DNA of 11,258 nucleotides from Wukongarchaeum sp048886645 (GCA_048886645.1 JBHLKN010000063.1:1-11258); one strand, 5' to 3'; counted from the stretch's first letter, positions 1 through 6,860 are shown. Numbers and translations are program-made. Notes: a model not told the origin generated them from the letters alone.

Positions 1-225
1 TTCATAGGCTTAGCCACAGCTGTAGGAATTGCGCTTGTAGCTTTCTTCACTTGGCATGCTCATTTCCGTCTTCCTCTCATAGTAAGGATTATCAACAGAA
101 ATATTAGTCAAATAAAAACGGGACAAACACCACCTCCCAGCAACATGCCACCCCGAGAAGAAAGAGTAAAGAGTCTCATTGATGAAGGATTAAAAGAAGA
201 CTTAAAGATTCTTGAAGGAATTTAA
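1..225 (+). CDS. C-terminal end of an unrecognised membrane protein (partial)
   Basis: The first reading frame is open from the window edge to a TAA at 223-225, giving 74 residues of a gene that begins outside the window. The visible part starts with a hydrophobic segment (FIGLATAVGIALVAFF), probably the last membrane helix. A short His/Arg-rich stretch follows, then a Pro-rich linker around residues 44-52 and a charged helical tail ending KEDLKILEGI. By the positive-inside rule the tail is probably cytoplasmic. I do not recognise the family, and 74 residues are too few to assign a function. It converges on radA, and a T-rich stretch follows its stop. Confidence 0.6.
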   Translation, partial: FIGLATAVGIALVAFFTWHAHFRLPLIVRIINRNISQIKTGQTPPPSNMPPREERVKSLIDEGLKEDLKILEGI

Positions 226-242
226 TACCTAACCTTCCTAAC

Positions 243-249
243 TTTTTTT
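243..249 (+). terminator. T-run terminator of the upstream partial gene
   Basis: Seven consecutive T residues lie 18 bases after the stop of the plus-strand partial gene, in the short gap before the convergent radA stop. Archaeal RNA polymerase terminates at T-rich runs without needing a hairpin, and I see no convincing stem here. Confidence 0.4.
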
Positions 250-272
250 ACCGAGTTTGATTTTTGGGTGTT

Positions 273-1217
273 TTAAGGGTCTATGATGCCGCTTTCTACG
301 ATTTTGAAGGTGGTTTCTGATTCTGGTAGGCATGGGCTGTCGAATATTCTTGCTACTCTGAGTTCTCCTTTTCCTTTTCTTAGGTAGACGCGGGTTGTGG
401 CTGCGTGGGCCATTACGTGGCCTCCTACAGCTATTGTTGGGTCTCCGAAGAAAGCGTCTGGTCTTGCCATAACTTGGTTTGCAACGATTACTGCCGCATT
501 GTTTATTTCTGCGAACCGGAGTAGCTGGTGTAGGTGTTTATTTAGCATTTGTTGCCTGCTTGCAAGGCTCTCTCTTCCTATATATTCTGCTCTGAAGTGA
601 GAGGTTAGAGAGTCTATTATGAGGAGACGGATGTTTTTTTCTTTCGCCATTTTTGCCGCTTTTTCAGCAAGGGCTATTTGATGGTCTGTGTTAAAGGCCC
701 TTGCCACGTATATTCCTTTCATGATTTCTTGGGGATCTTTTTCAAATCTTTGAGCCATGGAGATAATCCTTTCAGGGCGAAAAGTTCCTTCAGAGTCTAT
801 GAAAACTGCTTTGGCTTCTAACCCTCCTTCTTCTTCTGGTAGTTGAACGGTTACAGTGCACATATGGCATAGTTGTGTTTTTCCTGTGCGGAATTCGCCG
901 AAAAATTCTATCATCGCGCTTGTTTCTACGCCTCCTCCTAGTATGTTGTCTATGTTTTTGCTTCCTGTCGCGATTTTTTTTGTGTTTTGTCTGTCTTTTA
1001 AAACTTCTTCTGCCGACTTGAATCCGAGGTCTAAGGATTTTCTAGCTGCTTGTATTATTTTTGCAGCAACAGTGTCGCCAAGTCCTGTTACTGCTACAAC
1101 TTCTTGTGGTGTAGCAACAGCTACGGATTCAAGGTTTAAGTAGCCTGCTTCACGAAGCTTTTCAGCTGTTGCTGGTCCTACTCCCGGTAAGCTTTCAAGA
1201 TCTTCAGATTCAGACAA
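273..1217 (-). CDS. radA: DNA repair and recombination protein RadA
   Basis: This is the archaeal RecA/Rad51-family recombinase, which forms ATP-dependent filaments on single-stranded DNA and catalyses strand exchange in homologous recombination. The 314 residues hold the standard parts in order. Helix-hairpin-helix motifs lie at about 9-26 and 42-56. The FxxA polymerisation motif is FKSA (66-69). Walker A is GEFRTGKT (107-114), the catalytic Glu lies in IDSEGTF (about 140-146), and Walker B is LLIID (198-202). The DNA-binding loops are around 208-225 and 249-270. It is slightly shorter than many family members (about 320-350) but looks complete. The start is TTG: an in-frame TGA lies two codons upstream, and GGTGGTGG at 1226-1233 sits 8 bases before it. 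It is divergent from the SNM1-type nuclease gene, an association with repair. Confidence 0.97.
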   Translation of the reverse strand: MSESEDLESLPGVGPATAEKLREAGYLNLESVAVATPQEVVAVTGLGDTVAAKIIQAARKSLDLGFKSAEEVLKDRQNTKKIATGSKNIDNILGGGVETSAMIEFFGEFRTGKTQLCHMCTVTVQLPEEEGGLEAKAVFIDSEGTFRPERIISMAQRFEKDPQEIMKGIYVARAFNTDHQIALAEKAAKMAKEKNIRLLIIDSLTSHFRAEYIGRESLASRQQMLNKHLHQLLRFAEINNAAVIVANQVMARPDAFFGDPTIAVGGHVMAHAATTRVYLRKGKGELRVARIFDSPCLPESETTFKIVESGIIDP

Positions 1218-1258
1218 TAGTCATTCCACCACCAAAATAAGAAAAATCACTCTTAATG

Positions 1259-1266
1259 TTTTATAC
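1259..1266 (-). promoter_or_regulatory. Probable TATA box for radA
   Basis: Read on the minus strand this is GTATAAAA, a good archaeal box A, about 45 bases upstream of the radA TTG. That leaves a short leader carrying the GGTGGTGG ribosome site. It is the left arm of an exact 8-base inverted repeat with 1289-1296. Confidence 0.5.
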
Positions 1267-1288
1267 TTTTTTTCCTTTTTAAAAAAGG

Positions 1289-1296
1289 GTATAAAA
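1289..1296 (+). promoter_or_regulatory. Mirror-image TATA-like element facing the nuclease gene
   Basis: GTATAAAA on the plus strand is the exact inverted copy of 1259-1266. It could be a box A for the nuclease gene, but it lies about 120 bases before that start and a second TATA-like box at 1337-1345 is closer. Its symmetry with the radA box may instead reflect a shared regulatory site. Confidence 0.3.
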
Positions 1297-1336
1297 TGAT
1301 AAAATATTTTCTCGATTATTTTTTCTGACTGTTATA

Positions 1337-1345
1337 TTTATATAA
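1337..1345 (+). promoter_or_regulatory. Probable TATA box for the SNM1-type nuclease
   Basis: TTTATATAA closely resembles the archaeal box A. The usual spacing puts transcription start near 1367, giving a leader of about 45-60 bases before the GTG candidates at 1414 and 1429. The purine-rich GGAGGGAGAGG at 1353-1363 would then lie upstream of the RNA and would not act as a ribosome site. Confidence 0.45.
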
Positions 1346-1413
1346 CTTTTTAGGAGGGAGAGGTCTTTGAAAGTGAACAGAAATACTCATTAGAAAGAAA
1401 AATTAAGGTTTTT

Positions 1414-2316
1414 GTGTGGTGTTTTTTTGTGGGAAATATAGTGGTGGATCGTTTTAATGTTAAGGCTTCTTTGTATCTTCTTACTCATGCTCATACTGAT
1501 CACATGCGGGGGTTGAGAAAGGGGTGGAGTAAGGGACCTATTCTTTGTAGTGAGGAGACGGGTGGGGTGATTCAGGCGCTTTATGGTGTTCCTAAAAGTT
1601 TGATAGCCGCCATAACACCTGGGGAGGAACTTGAGGTTTTTGGGGCGGTGATAAAGGCTTATGAAGCGAATCATTGTCCTGGGGCTCTTATGTTTAAGGT
1701 GGAACATAAAGAAGAAGAGAATGATAAGGGTAAGGTGGAGGTTTATACAGGGGATTTTCGTTTAAATGATAGGATGAGGGGGATTTTACACGAGTTTGAG
1801 GGAGCAGATGTTTGTTATTTGGACATGACTTATAATAATCCTTGTTTTATGTTTCCTCCTCAATCTCATGCGATTCAGCAAGTTATAGCGGTTTTAAGAA
1901 CATGTGAAGGTAAAGATTCTTTTATAGGTATTTATACCATTGGGAAAAACAAGGTAGTTAAAGCTGTTTCGAATCATTTCGGTGTCCCTGTTTATGTGTC
2001 TGAGAGGACTTATAGGGCGTATCAAGCGTTAGATATGGGGGAGGTTGTTACAAAGAATGTGGAAGATACTTGGATTTCTGCTTATTCGCGAGGTTTTTTA
2101 GAGAAGCCAAAGGTTGATAATCCACTGTTTTCCAAGATATCTATGGGGTATACAGTGATACCTACTGGGTGGGCTTGTATAATGAAGCCTAGAAATCGGA
2201 GGGGGAGGAGGATTGAGTATGTTGCTTATTCTGAGCATAATGATTATTATGAACTTCAAGAGTTTATAAAAACGATAAAACCGAAAAAGATTGTGAATTT
2301 TCACCGCGGAAAATAA
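1414..2316 (+). CDS. SNM1/Artemis-type metallo-beta-lactamase, beta-CASP nuclease
   Basis: This is a predicted metal-dependent nuclease of 300 residues. Metallo-beta-lactamase motifs are D12, HAHTDH (25-30), H87 in ANHCPGA and D114 in YTGDFR. Beta-CASP motif A is YLDMTYNNP (D137) and motif B is YSEH (H275). GIYTIGK (172-178) and PTGW (250-253) are also features of the SNM1/Pso2/Artemis group, which acts in crosslink repair and DNA end processing. The last residues, KKIVNFHRGK, place His297 where SNM1 proteins carry the motif C Val, so DNA specificity is not certain. The listed start is GTG at 1414. GTG at 1429 is an attractive alternative, with GGTG seven bases upstream, and it removes only MWCFF. 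Divergent from radA, it is plausibly a repair enzyme. Confidence 0.88.
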   Translation: MWCFFVGNIVVDRFNVKASLYLLTHAHTDHMRGLRKGWSKGPILCSEETGGVIQALYGVPKSLIAAITPGEELEVFGAVIKAYEANHCPGALMFKVEHKEEENDKGKVEVYTGDFRLNDRMRGILHEFEGADVCYLDMTYNNPCFMFPPQSHAIQQVIAVLRTCEGKDSFIGIYTIGKNKVVKAVSNHFGVPVYVSERTYRAYQALDMGEVVTKNVEDTWISAYSRGFLEKPKVDNPLFSKISMGYTVIPTGWACIMKPRNRRGRRIEYVAYSEHNDYYELQEFIKTIKPKKIVNFHRGK

Positions 2317-2330
2317 AATGGTGGTACCTC

Positions 2331-2337
2331 TTTTTTT
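2331..2337 (+). terminator. T-run terminator after the nuclease gene
   Basis: Seven T residues lie 15 bases after the nuclease stop, within the 39-base gap before the convergent archaeosortase stop. A T-rich run is enough for archaeal termination. Confidence 0.4.
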
Positions 2338-2355
2338 CTGCATTATTGTTTTAGT

Positions 2356-3195
2356 TTAGGCTATTTTTGATGTCATTATTACTTTTTCTTCTTCTTTCTC
2401 TGTTGTTATTTCTTCTTTTTCTTCTTTGTTGCTTTCTTTTAGCATGTAGTTTATGGCGAAGTACCAGAAAATTGTCATCCATAAAAGGAAGAGGAGGAAC
2501 CCTAAATAGTCATGTACGTTCATCATTGTGGTGTATCCGTAGTAGTATCCTGTAAGGCAAATGATTGTTAGTCGGATCCAGTTTGTTGTTAATGTGCCTA
2601 TTCCACCGATTAAGAAGCTTATTCCTACTCTTTTTTTAGAGGATACGTGACGCCCTATGTAAAGAATCATTAGGGCAAAGACTAGGAGAAATATGGTGGT
2701 TGAATGAACCCCACTACATCTTGCATCTATGTAGATGGCTGAGACTTTTGAGGGGTTTTCCAAGTAGATGATCCCCATTTGGTCTCCGTCTGCTGTTTCG
2801 TAAAAAGTATAGTCTGCTTCGTAGTTTAAAAGGCGTAGGATATGTATTGTGGCGATTACTGCAAGTTTAACCATCTCATCCGCCATTTTTGTATGGAGGA
2901 TTACTTCATCAAAGTGGGTTATTAAAAAGACCCAGAAAACGAAGATACCTGCAATTAAGGGCAAAATCAGCTCTTCAAGGGTTTTAAATTTTCTTTTTTC
3001 ATGCAAAAGCAAAAAAGCGCCAATACCTAAAAAAAGGAGGCCTAAAGGCGGTAAAAAATCGTTATGGGTATGCTCATAAAGAAGGTATAAAACGAAAGCT
3101 ATTGACCAGGATGTTATCCCTAAAATAACACCTTTAAAACGCTTAAAAAAAGATTTCAGCCCAAAAAATAAACCTTCTTCACTCGTCAATACCAC
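2356..3195 (-). CDS. Archaeosortase (exosortase-family protein)
   Basis: This is a polytopic membrane protein of 279 residues from the exosortase/archaeosortase family. These enzymes recognise C-terminal sorting signals on surface proteins, cleave them and attach the proteins to membrane lipid. The three catalytic positions are visible in membrane context: Cys160 in DARCSGVHS, Arg208 in TTNWIRL and His228 in NVHDYLG. I count about seven hydrophobic segments between residues 22 and 250. A strongly charged Glu/Lys tail (about 252-271) follows. The start is GTG, with AGGTG six bases upstream. The family is clear, but I cannot name the subtype (ArtA to ArtE or thaumarchaeal). No protein with an obvious sorting tail is encoded in the window. 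The glycan genes that follow suggest its substrates are glycosylated surface proteins. Confidence 0.9.
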   Translation of the reverse strand: MVLTSEEGLFFGLKSFFKRFKGVILGITSWSIAFVLYLLYEHTHNDFLPPLGLLFLGIGAFLLLHEKRKFKTLEELILPLIAGIFVFWVFLITHFDEVILHTKMADEMVKLAVIATIHILRLLNYEADYTFYETADGDQMGIIYLENPSKVSAIYIDARCSGVHSTTIFLLVFALMILYIGRHVSSKKRVGISFLIGGIGTLTTNWIRLTIICLTGYYYGYTTMMNVHDYLGFLLFLLWMTIFWYFAINYMLKESNKEEKEEITTEKEEEKVIMTSKIA

Positions 3196-3339
3196 TTAAA
3201 GCACCTAAAAAGAAATAAAATCGCAAAACTCCATCATCTAACTATATTAAGTGTTTAAAATCTCTGCTTACTCCATTTATAACACTAGTATTTTTTGAAC
3301 TTTAAAGTTTCTTTTCATTTTTATTGCTGTTGTTTTTTG

Positions 3340-4728
3340 TTAAGCATCTGGTTTTCCAACAGCCATATATATTACATCCTTAAATTTTGAGAAAAGTTTC
3401 GGTTCAAAAACTTGTCGACCATCAACTATCACAAGGGGTTTTTTAGCTACCTGATTTACGATTTTTTCGAGGTCTAACTCTTTATATTCTGAGTGATCCG
3501 TAGCGATTATTATACAATCAGCACCATCCACTGCTTTCATGATGTTTGGCTCAAACTTGAAAGGAAACATTTTTCCCTCCTCAGCACTCCAAAGCACGTC
3601 ATTAACCGTCACTAAAGCCTCCTTCTTCGCCAACTCCTTTACCAAGTCAAAAGTGGGCGAAAACCTGCTCTCTTTAACCCCTCCCCTATAAGATAAACCT
3701 AAAATCACAACATTCGCCCCTTTAATCTCTTTGCTTATTTTCGCTAATCCCTTCTCAACTAGATTTATCACGTGGAGGGGCGCTTCCTCATTAACCTTTC
3801 GAGCAGTCTTTGTAACCTCAAGCTTTAACCCTATGCTTTCAGCTATCTTTATCACAAAATGGGGATAGACAGGTATACAATGGCCTCCTACTCCAACGCC
3901 AGGATCATGAAGATGGCAAAAAGGCTGGGAATTAGCGGCTTTTTTGACCTCAAAGTAATCTATCCTAGTCTTTTCACAGAAACGCGCAAGCTCATTAGCC
4001 AACGCAATATTAACATCCCTATAAATACCCTCAAAAACCTTAGTAACTTCGGCAGTTTCAGCACTATTCATCTTAATAACTCCTCGCTCACAAAAAGTGG
4101 CATAAAACGCGCTTGCAACTTCCGTACTCTGTTCATTTATCCCCCCAACAATCTTTGGATATCTTTTTGTCACATCCTCAATAACCCGCCCAACATACGT
4201 GCGTTCAGGACTATAAACCAAGCCAAAATCTCTCCCAGCTTTAAGATTAGAGCTCTTCTCAATTATGGGGCATACAAATTCGTTTGTGGTACTTGGGGGG
4301 ACAGTGCTCTCAATTATGACCACGCTACCCTTCTTCAACCCTTTCCCAATCGCCTCAGAAACAGTTAAAAGAGCGTTAAGATCAGGATCCTTGTTCTCCT
4401 CGTCCACCATTACGGGAACGATAACCACGATAAAATCAGCAAGTTGAGCAGCCTTAACCATGTCCGTAGTAGCCCAAAGTTTTCCTTCCCTAACAAAACG
4501 CTCAATTCCTTCCCTCACTCCCGGCTCCCCTAAAAGCGCAGTACGTCCTTCATTAATCATCGAAACAACACGCTCATCGACATCAACACCAATAACTTTC
4601 GCCCCCGCAGAAGCAAAAATCACAGCTAAAGGTTGCCCCATCTTCCCCAAACCATAAACAGCAACAGTAATCTTACCCTCACTAACAAGCTCAGGTATAT
4701 CTGAAGAAGACAAATAAAAAATATCCAT
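3340..4728 (-). CDS. wecC: UDP-N-acetyl-D-mannosamine dehydrogenase (WecC type)
   Basis: This belongs to the UDP-glucose/GDP-mannose dehydrogenase family. It is predicted to perform the NAD-dependent two-step oxidation of UDP-ManNAc to UDP-ManNAcA in the cytoplasm. The N-terminal Rossmann motif is YGLGKMG (25-31), followed by ESTVPPSTT (140-148). The catalytic centre is EVTK (K230) and Cys284 in GGHCIPVYP. The C-terminal UDP-binding domain ends with DGRQVF (436-441). At 462 residues it is slightly longer than typical relatives (about 420-440). The frame is open to 4854, but I place the start at ATG 4728 because AAGGAGTG lies about 10 bases before it and the region beyond is AT-rich and non-conserved in character. 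The specific substrate is inferred from the wecB homologue at 8495-9895; other UDP-sugar 6-dehydrogenases share these motifs. Confidence 0.88.
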   Translation of the reverse strand: MDIFYLSSSDIPELVSEGKITVAVYGLGKMGQPLAVIFASAGAKVIGVDVDERVVSMINEGRTALLGEPGVREGIERFVREGKLWATTDMVKAAQLADFIVVIVPVMVDEENKDPDLNALLTVSEAIGKGLKKGSVVIIESTVPPSTTNEFVCPIIEKSSNLKAGRDFGLVYSPERTYVGRVIEDVTKRYPKIVGGINEQSTEVASAFYATFCERGVIKMNSAETAEVTKVFEGIYRDVNIALANELARFCEKTRIDYFEVKKAANSQPFCHLHDPGVGVGGHCIPVYPHFVIKIAESIGLKLEVTKTARKVNEEAPLHVINLVEKGLAKISKEIKGANVVILGLSYRGGVKESRFSPTFDLVKELAKKEALVTVNDVLWSAEEGKMFPFKFEPNIMKAVDGADCIIIATDHSEYKELDLEKIVNQVAKKPLVIVDGRQVFEPKLFSKFKDVIYMAVGKPDA

Positions 4729-4755
4729 TACTAAGATACACTCCTTATCAAACCA

Positions 4756-4775
4756 AGAACCTGAATAATGGTTCT
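4756..4775. repeat. Short inverted repeat in the wecC leader
   Basis: AGAACC and GGTTCT form a perfect 6-base inverted repeat separated by 8 bases. It lies between the probable TATA element (4791-4800) and the wecC ATG, where transcription should start. It could be an operator or a weak 5' hairpin, but a repeat this short may be chance. Confidence 0.3.
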
Positions 4776-4790
4776 CAAATTGACTAAAAA

Positions 4791-4800
4791 ATTTTATAGA
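4791..4800 (-). promoter_or_regulatory. Probable TATA box for wecC
   Basis: Read on the minus strand this is TCTATAAAAT, about 65 bases before the wecC ATG. The predicted transcript would start near 4770 and carry the AAGGAGTG ribosome site. Confidence 0.4.
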
Positions 4801-4879
4801 CTTTATTATTTTTTCTTGTATTATAAAGATCAAGAAAAATAAAAAATAAAACAAAAAATATTTTTAGAAGACAAATTGC

Positions 4880-5206
4880 TTAGAATATGGTTCTTTCTTC
4901 AACTTTTTTTCGCCAGAATCTTCCCCACACTAATAAGACGATTGAGGCTACTAGAGCACCAACTCCGATGAAGATTCCTAGAAAAACTGAAATATCCTCA
5001 ACATCGCCCTCTAGAAAATATATATTTAAAATTCCGTAAATTAGAGCAATGAATCCCACAACGACTCCAAGAACTGCGATTATTATGAAACGTGTAGCAT
5101 ACCATTCGATTTGTGCATAAACTCGGTCTATTATTTCCTCCCAGCTTGGTATAGGATGTTTCACTTTTTTTGATTTTGTAGATGTAACTGCTTCTTTTTC
5201 AGACAT
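4880..5206 (-). CDS. Small two-helix membrane protein, paralogue of its upstream neighbour
   Basis: This is a 108-residue protein of unknown function. It has a hydrophilic, Lys/Ser/Thr-rich N-terminus (1-38), two membrane helices at about 40-64 and 73-96, and a basic end (FWRKKVEER). The membrane part aligns without gaps to the upstream 94-residue protein at 18 of 60 positions by hand, including a shared WG-x-x-W after the second helix. The ATG start lies 14 bases after the upstream stop, so the two are probably co-transcribed. The ribosome site (AAGGGAAAG) is weak, which fits translational coupling. No catalytic motif is visible; roles in membrane organisation or as a subunit of a larger complex are possible but unsupported. 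Confidence 0.7.
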   Translation of the reverse strand: MSEKEAVTSTKSKKVKHPIPSWEEIIDRVYAQIEWYATRFIIIAVLGVVVGFIALIYGILNIYFLEGDVEDISVFLGIFIGVGALVASIVLLVWGRFWRKKVEERTIF

Positions 5207-5220
5207 AAACTTTCCCTTCT

Positions 5221-5505
5221 TTATTTCTCGTATTTTTTTCTTAATCTTTTTCCTTCACTCCGCATCCAGTAGAGACCCCAAAACACTAGGAATATGCCTA
5301 TGAGGATGAAAGCTATACCAAAGAAAAATCCTCCAGCTATAGAAAACGAAGCTGCTTCCTTACCATAAATAGCAAAGGCAAGAATTGAATAAACAATGCC
5401 TACAGTTCCTACAGCTACTGCTAAAACACTAAAAACAATGTATTTTGAAGCTATTGAGATTATTTCAGCACTAGTTTCCAAATCTATTTCTCTTGATTCT
5501 GACAT
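5221..5505 (-). CDS. Small two-helix membrane protein, first of a tandem pair
   Basis: This is a 94-residue protein of unknown function. It has a short acidic N-terminus, membrane helices at about 22-47 and 54-80, and a basic tail rich in Arg and Lys. The frame extends nine codons further to ATG 5532, but ATG 5505 is preferred because GAGGAGG lies at 5512-5518, six bases upstream. A TATA-like GTTATAAAAC lies at 5533-5542 on the minus strand. It is homologous to the next gene (about 30% identity over 60 gapless residues by hand count), which indicates a tandem duplication. It sits between wecC and a glycosyltransferase, so a link to surface glycan assembly is only positional. Confidence 0.72.
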   Translation of the reverse strand: MSESREIDLETSAEIISIASKYIVFSVLAVAVGTVGIVYSILAFAIYGKEAASFSIAGGFFFGIAFILIGIFLVFWGLYWMRSEGKRLRKKYEK

Positions 5506-5564
5506 CTTAATCCTCCTCAATTTAAGGATCAAGTTTTATAACTTTTTGGTTAAAAACATTTGGT

Positions 5565-6749
5565 TTAGTGTTTTTGGTTTAAAGTTTGTTGGTAGAGTTT
5601 TAGGGTTTTTTTTGCTGTATTTTCCCAACTGAACTCTTTTCTTGCTTTTTCCTTTGCTTGTTTTGCAATTTTTTTTGACAGAGACTCGTCTTCAAGGAGG
5701 GTTATTATGCCTTCTGCTAGGGCTTTTGGATTTCTTGGTTCCAGTAAGTAACTTGTGGTAAGGTGTTTTGTTATCTCTCTTATGCCGCTTATGTTTGTGG
5801 CGATAACGGGTTTTTCCATTGCCATTGCTTCCATTACGAGGACTGAGGTTGCTTCTACGATGCTTGGCACGGCTACTATGTCTGCTGCAGACATGTAGTT
5901 TGGGATTCTTTGATGGGGTATGCTTCCTAAAAAAAGGATGTTTTCACCTATTTTAAGCCCTAAATCTTTTGCTTTTTTTATGAGTTTTTGTTTTTCTGGT
6001 CCTTCCCCTATGATTATGAACCTTACTTTGTGCTGTTTTAGGACTATTGGAGCGCTCTCTATCAGATATCTTACTCCGCATTTTGGGACAAGGCGCCTTG
6101 CAGTCATTATTATTGGTAGATCCTGTGGGATGGCGTCTGTTGGAGGTTTATCGGGGAAGAAATGGTTTAGGTTTACCCCGTTGTATATCACGTGAATTTT
6201 TTCTTTTTTTACGCCCCATTTCACAACTTTTTTTGCGAAGGAGGATTCTGTGTGGATTTGGGCATCTACAAGGTTTCCCATGAGGGTTGCGATGATTCTT
6301 TCTGTGGTTTTGTATAGTTTTGCTTTTCTTTTACTTCTTAGAAGGTGCCATACGTTGTAGTAGGAGCCGTGGATCGTGTTTATGCTTGCTGCGTGTTTTA
6401 GTTTTCCTATGAGGTATGCTGTTAGGCCTGCGGTGTATATATGGCCATGAATTATGTCAAATTTTTCTTGGAAGTCGAGGGCTTTTTGAACGGCTATAGG
6501 TGGAAAGAGTAGCTGTCTTGTGAAGGTTAGAACGTCAGGGTTCCATGTACTTTTCATCAATCCAAGTTTTTCCGCTCGAATTACGCGTATTCCGTCAATC
6601 CAAACTTCTTTTTTTGTATGAGGCGTATTTCCTGTAAGAAAAGTCACGCTTTGACCCATTTTTACTAAAGCTTTTGAAAGCTCAACGATATGGACCTCTA
6701 AGCCCCCTGTAAAAAAAGCATCATCTAAGGGACCTAACTCGTAAACCAT
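5565..6749 (-). CDS. GT4-family glycosyltransferase
   Basis: This is a retaining glycosyltransferase with a GT-B fold, probably cytoplasmic or membrane-associated, transferring a sugar from a nucleotide donor to a growing glycan. The N-terminal domain has the Gly-rich acceptor loop TGGLEVHIVEL (14-24). The C-terminal domain has the donor-binding signatures TARRLVPKCG (216-225), IIIGEGPEK (245-253) and the EX7E motif E299-E307 followed by AMAMEKPVIA. The length of 394 is normal. The sugar specificity cannot be read. The ATG given truncates the expected first strand: the codons just upstream (CTG AAC ATT CTT) would supply NIL before MVYE, so initiation at CTG 6761 is likely. A strong ribosome site at 6772-6778 precedes an ATG in a different frame. 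Confidence 0.87.
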   Translation of the reverse strand: MVYELGPLDDAFFTGGLEVHIVELSKALVKMGQSVTFLTGNTPHTKKEVWIDGIRVIRAEKLGLMKSTWNPDVLTFTRQLLFPPIAVQKALDFQEKFDIIHGHIYTAGLTAYLIGKLKHAASINTIHGSYYNVWHLLRSKRKAKLYKTTERIIATLMGNLVDAQIHTESSFAKKVVKWGVKKEKIHVIYNGVNLNHFFPDKPPTDAIPQDLPIIMTARRLVPKCGVRYLIESAPIVLKQHKVRFIIIGEGPEKQKLIKKAKDLGLKIGENILFLGSIPHQRIPNYMSAADIVAVPSIVEATSVLVMEAMAMEKPVIATNISGIREITKHLTTSYLLEPRNPKALAEGIITLLEDESLSKKIAKQAKEKARKEFSWENTAKKTLKLYQQTLNQKH

Positions 6750-6771
6750 AAGAATGTTCAGCGTTCATTTA

Positions 6772-6778
6772 ACCTCCT
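6772..6778 (-). promoter_or_regulatory. Strong Shine-Dalgarno site of the GT4 gene
   Basis: AGGAGGT on the minus strand matches the anti-Shine-Dalgarno sequence. It lies 3 bases before ATG 6768 (4 counting from the GGAGG core), which opens a 15-codon frame ending at 6721, out of frame with the glycosyltransferase. It lies 10-11 bases before CTG 6761, which is in frame. Confidence 0.55.
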
Positions 6779-6792
6779 AAAATCCAAAAGCC

Positions 6793-6809
6793 AAAGATTT
6801 TAAATCTTT
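6793..6809. repeat. Perfect palindrome between divergent GT4 and methyltransferase genes
   Basis: AAAGATTT and AAATCTTT form an exact 8-base inverted repeat around one central base, in the 111-base divergent gap. The centre reads as a TATA-like element on the minus strand, about 40 bases before the GT4 start. It may be an operator overlapping that promoter, although AT-rich palindromes can arise by chance. Confidence 0.35.
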
Positions 6810-6821
6810 TTTTGAAATTTT

Positions 6822-6830
6822 TTTAAATAA
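6822..6830 (+). promoter_or_regulatory. Possible TATA box for the methyltransferase
   Basis: TTTAAATAA lies about 35 bases before the GTG start. With normal archaeal spacing the transcript would begin near 6852, giving an almost leaderless message. Confidence 0.35.
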
Positions 6831-6860
6831 CCGCGTTAAATAAAAGTATGGTGAGAAGAA

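Noticed and set aside
1210..1224. ATG at 1222-1224 before radA, suggesting a frameshifted start like that of the GT4 gene.
   Set aside because: The GGTGGTGG site lies only one base from this ATG but eight bases from TTG 1217, which is in frame and gives a normal RadA N-terminus.
1367..1393. Short leader frame (eight codons from TTG 1367) after GGAGGGAGAGG, upstream of the nuclease gene.
   Set aside because: The predicted transcription start falls at or after this point, so the ribosome-like sequence would not be in the RNA. The peptide has no recognisable character.
1390..1707. 105-codon minus-strand frame opposite the nuclease gene.
   Set aside because: It is the antisense shadow of a gene with clear catalytic motifs; its translation is low-complexity and rich in His, Lys and Thr.
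4729..4854. 42-codon N-terminal extension of the wecC reading frame with a hydrophobic start resembling a membrane anchor.
   Set aside because: The segment is AT-rich, contains the likely TATA box and inverted repeat, and a good ribosome site precedes ATG 4728. Cytoplasmic dehydrogenases of this family begin shortly before the Rossmann motif.
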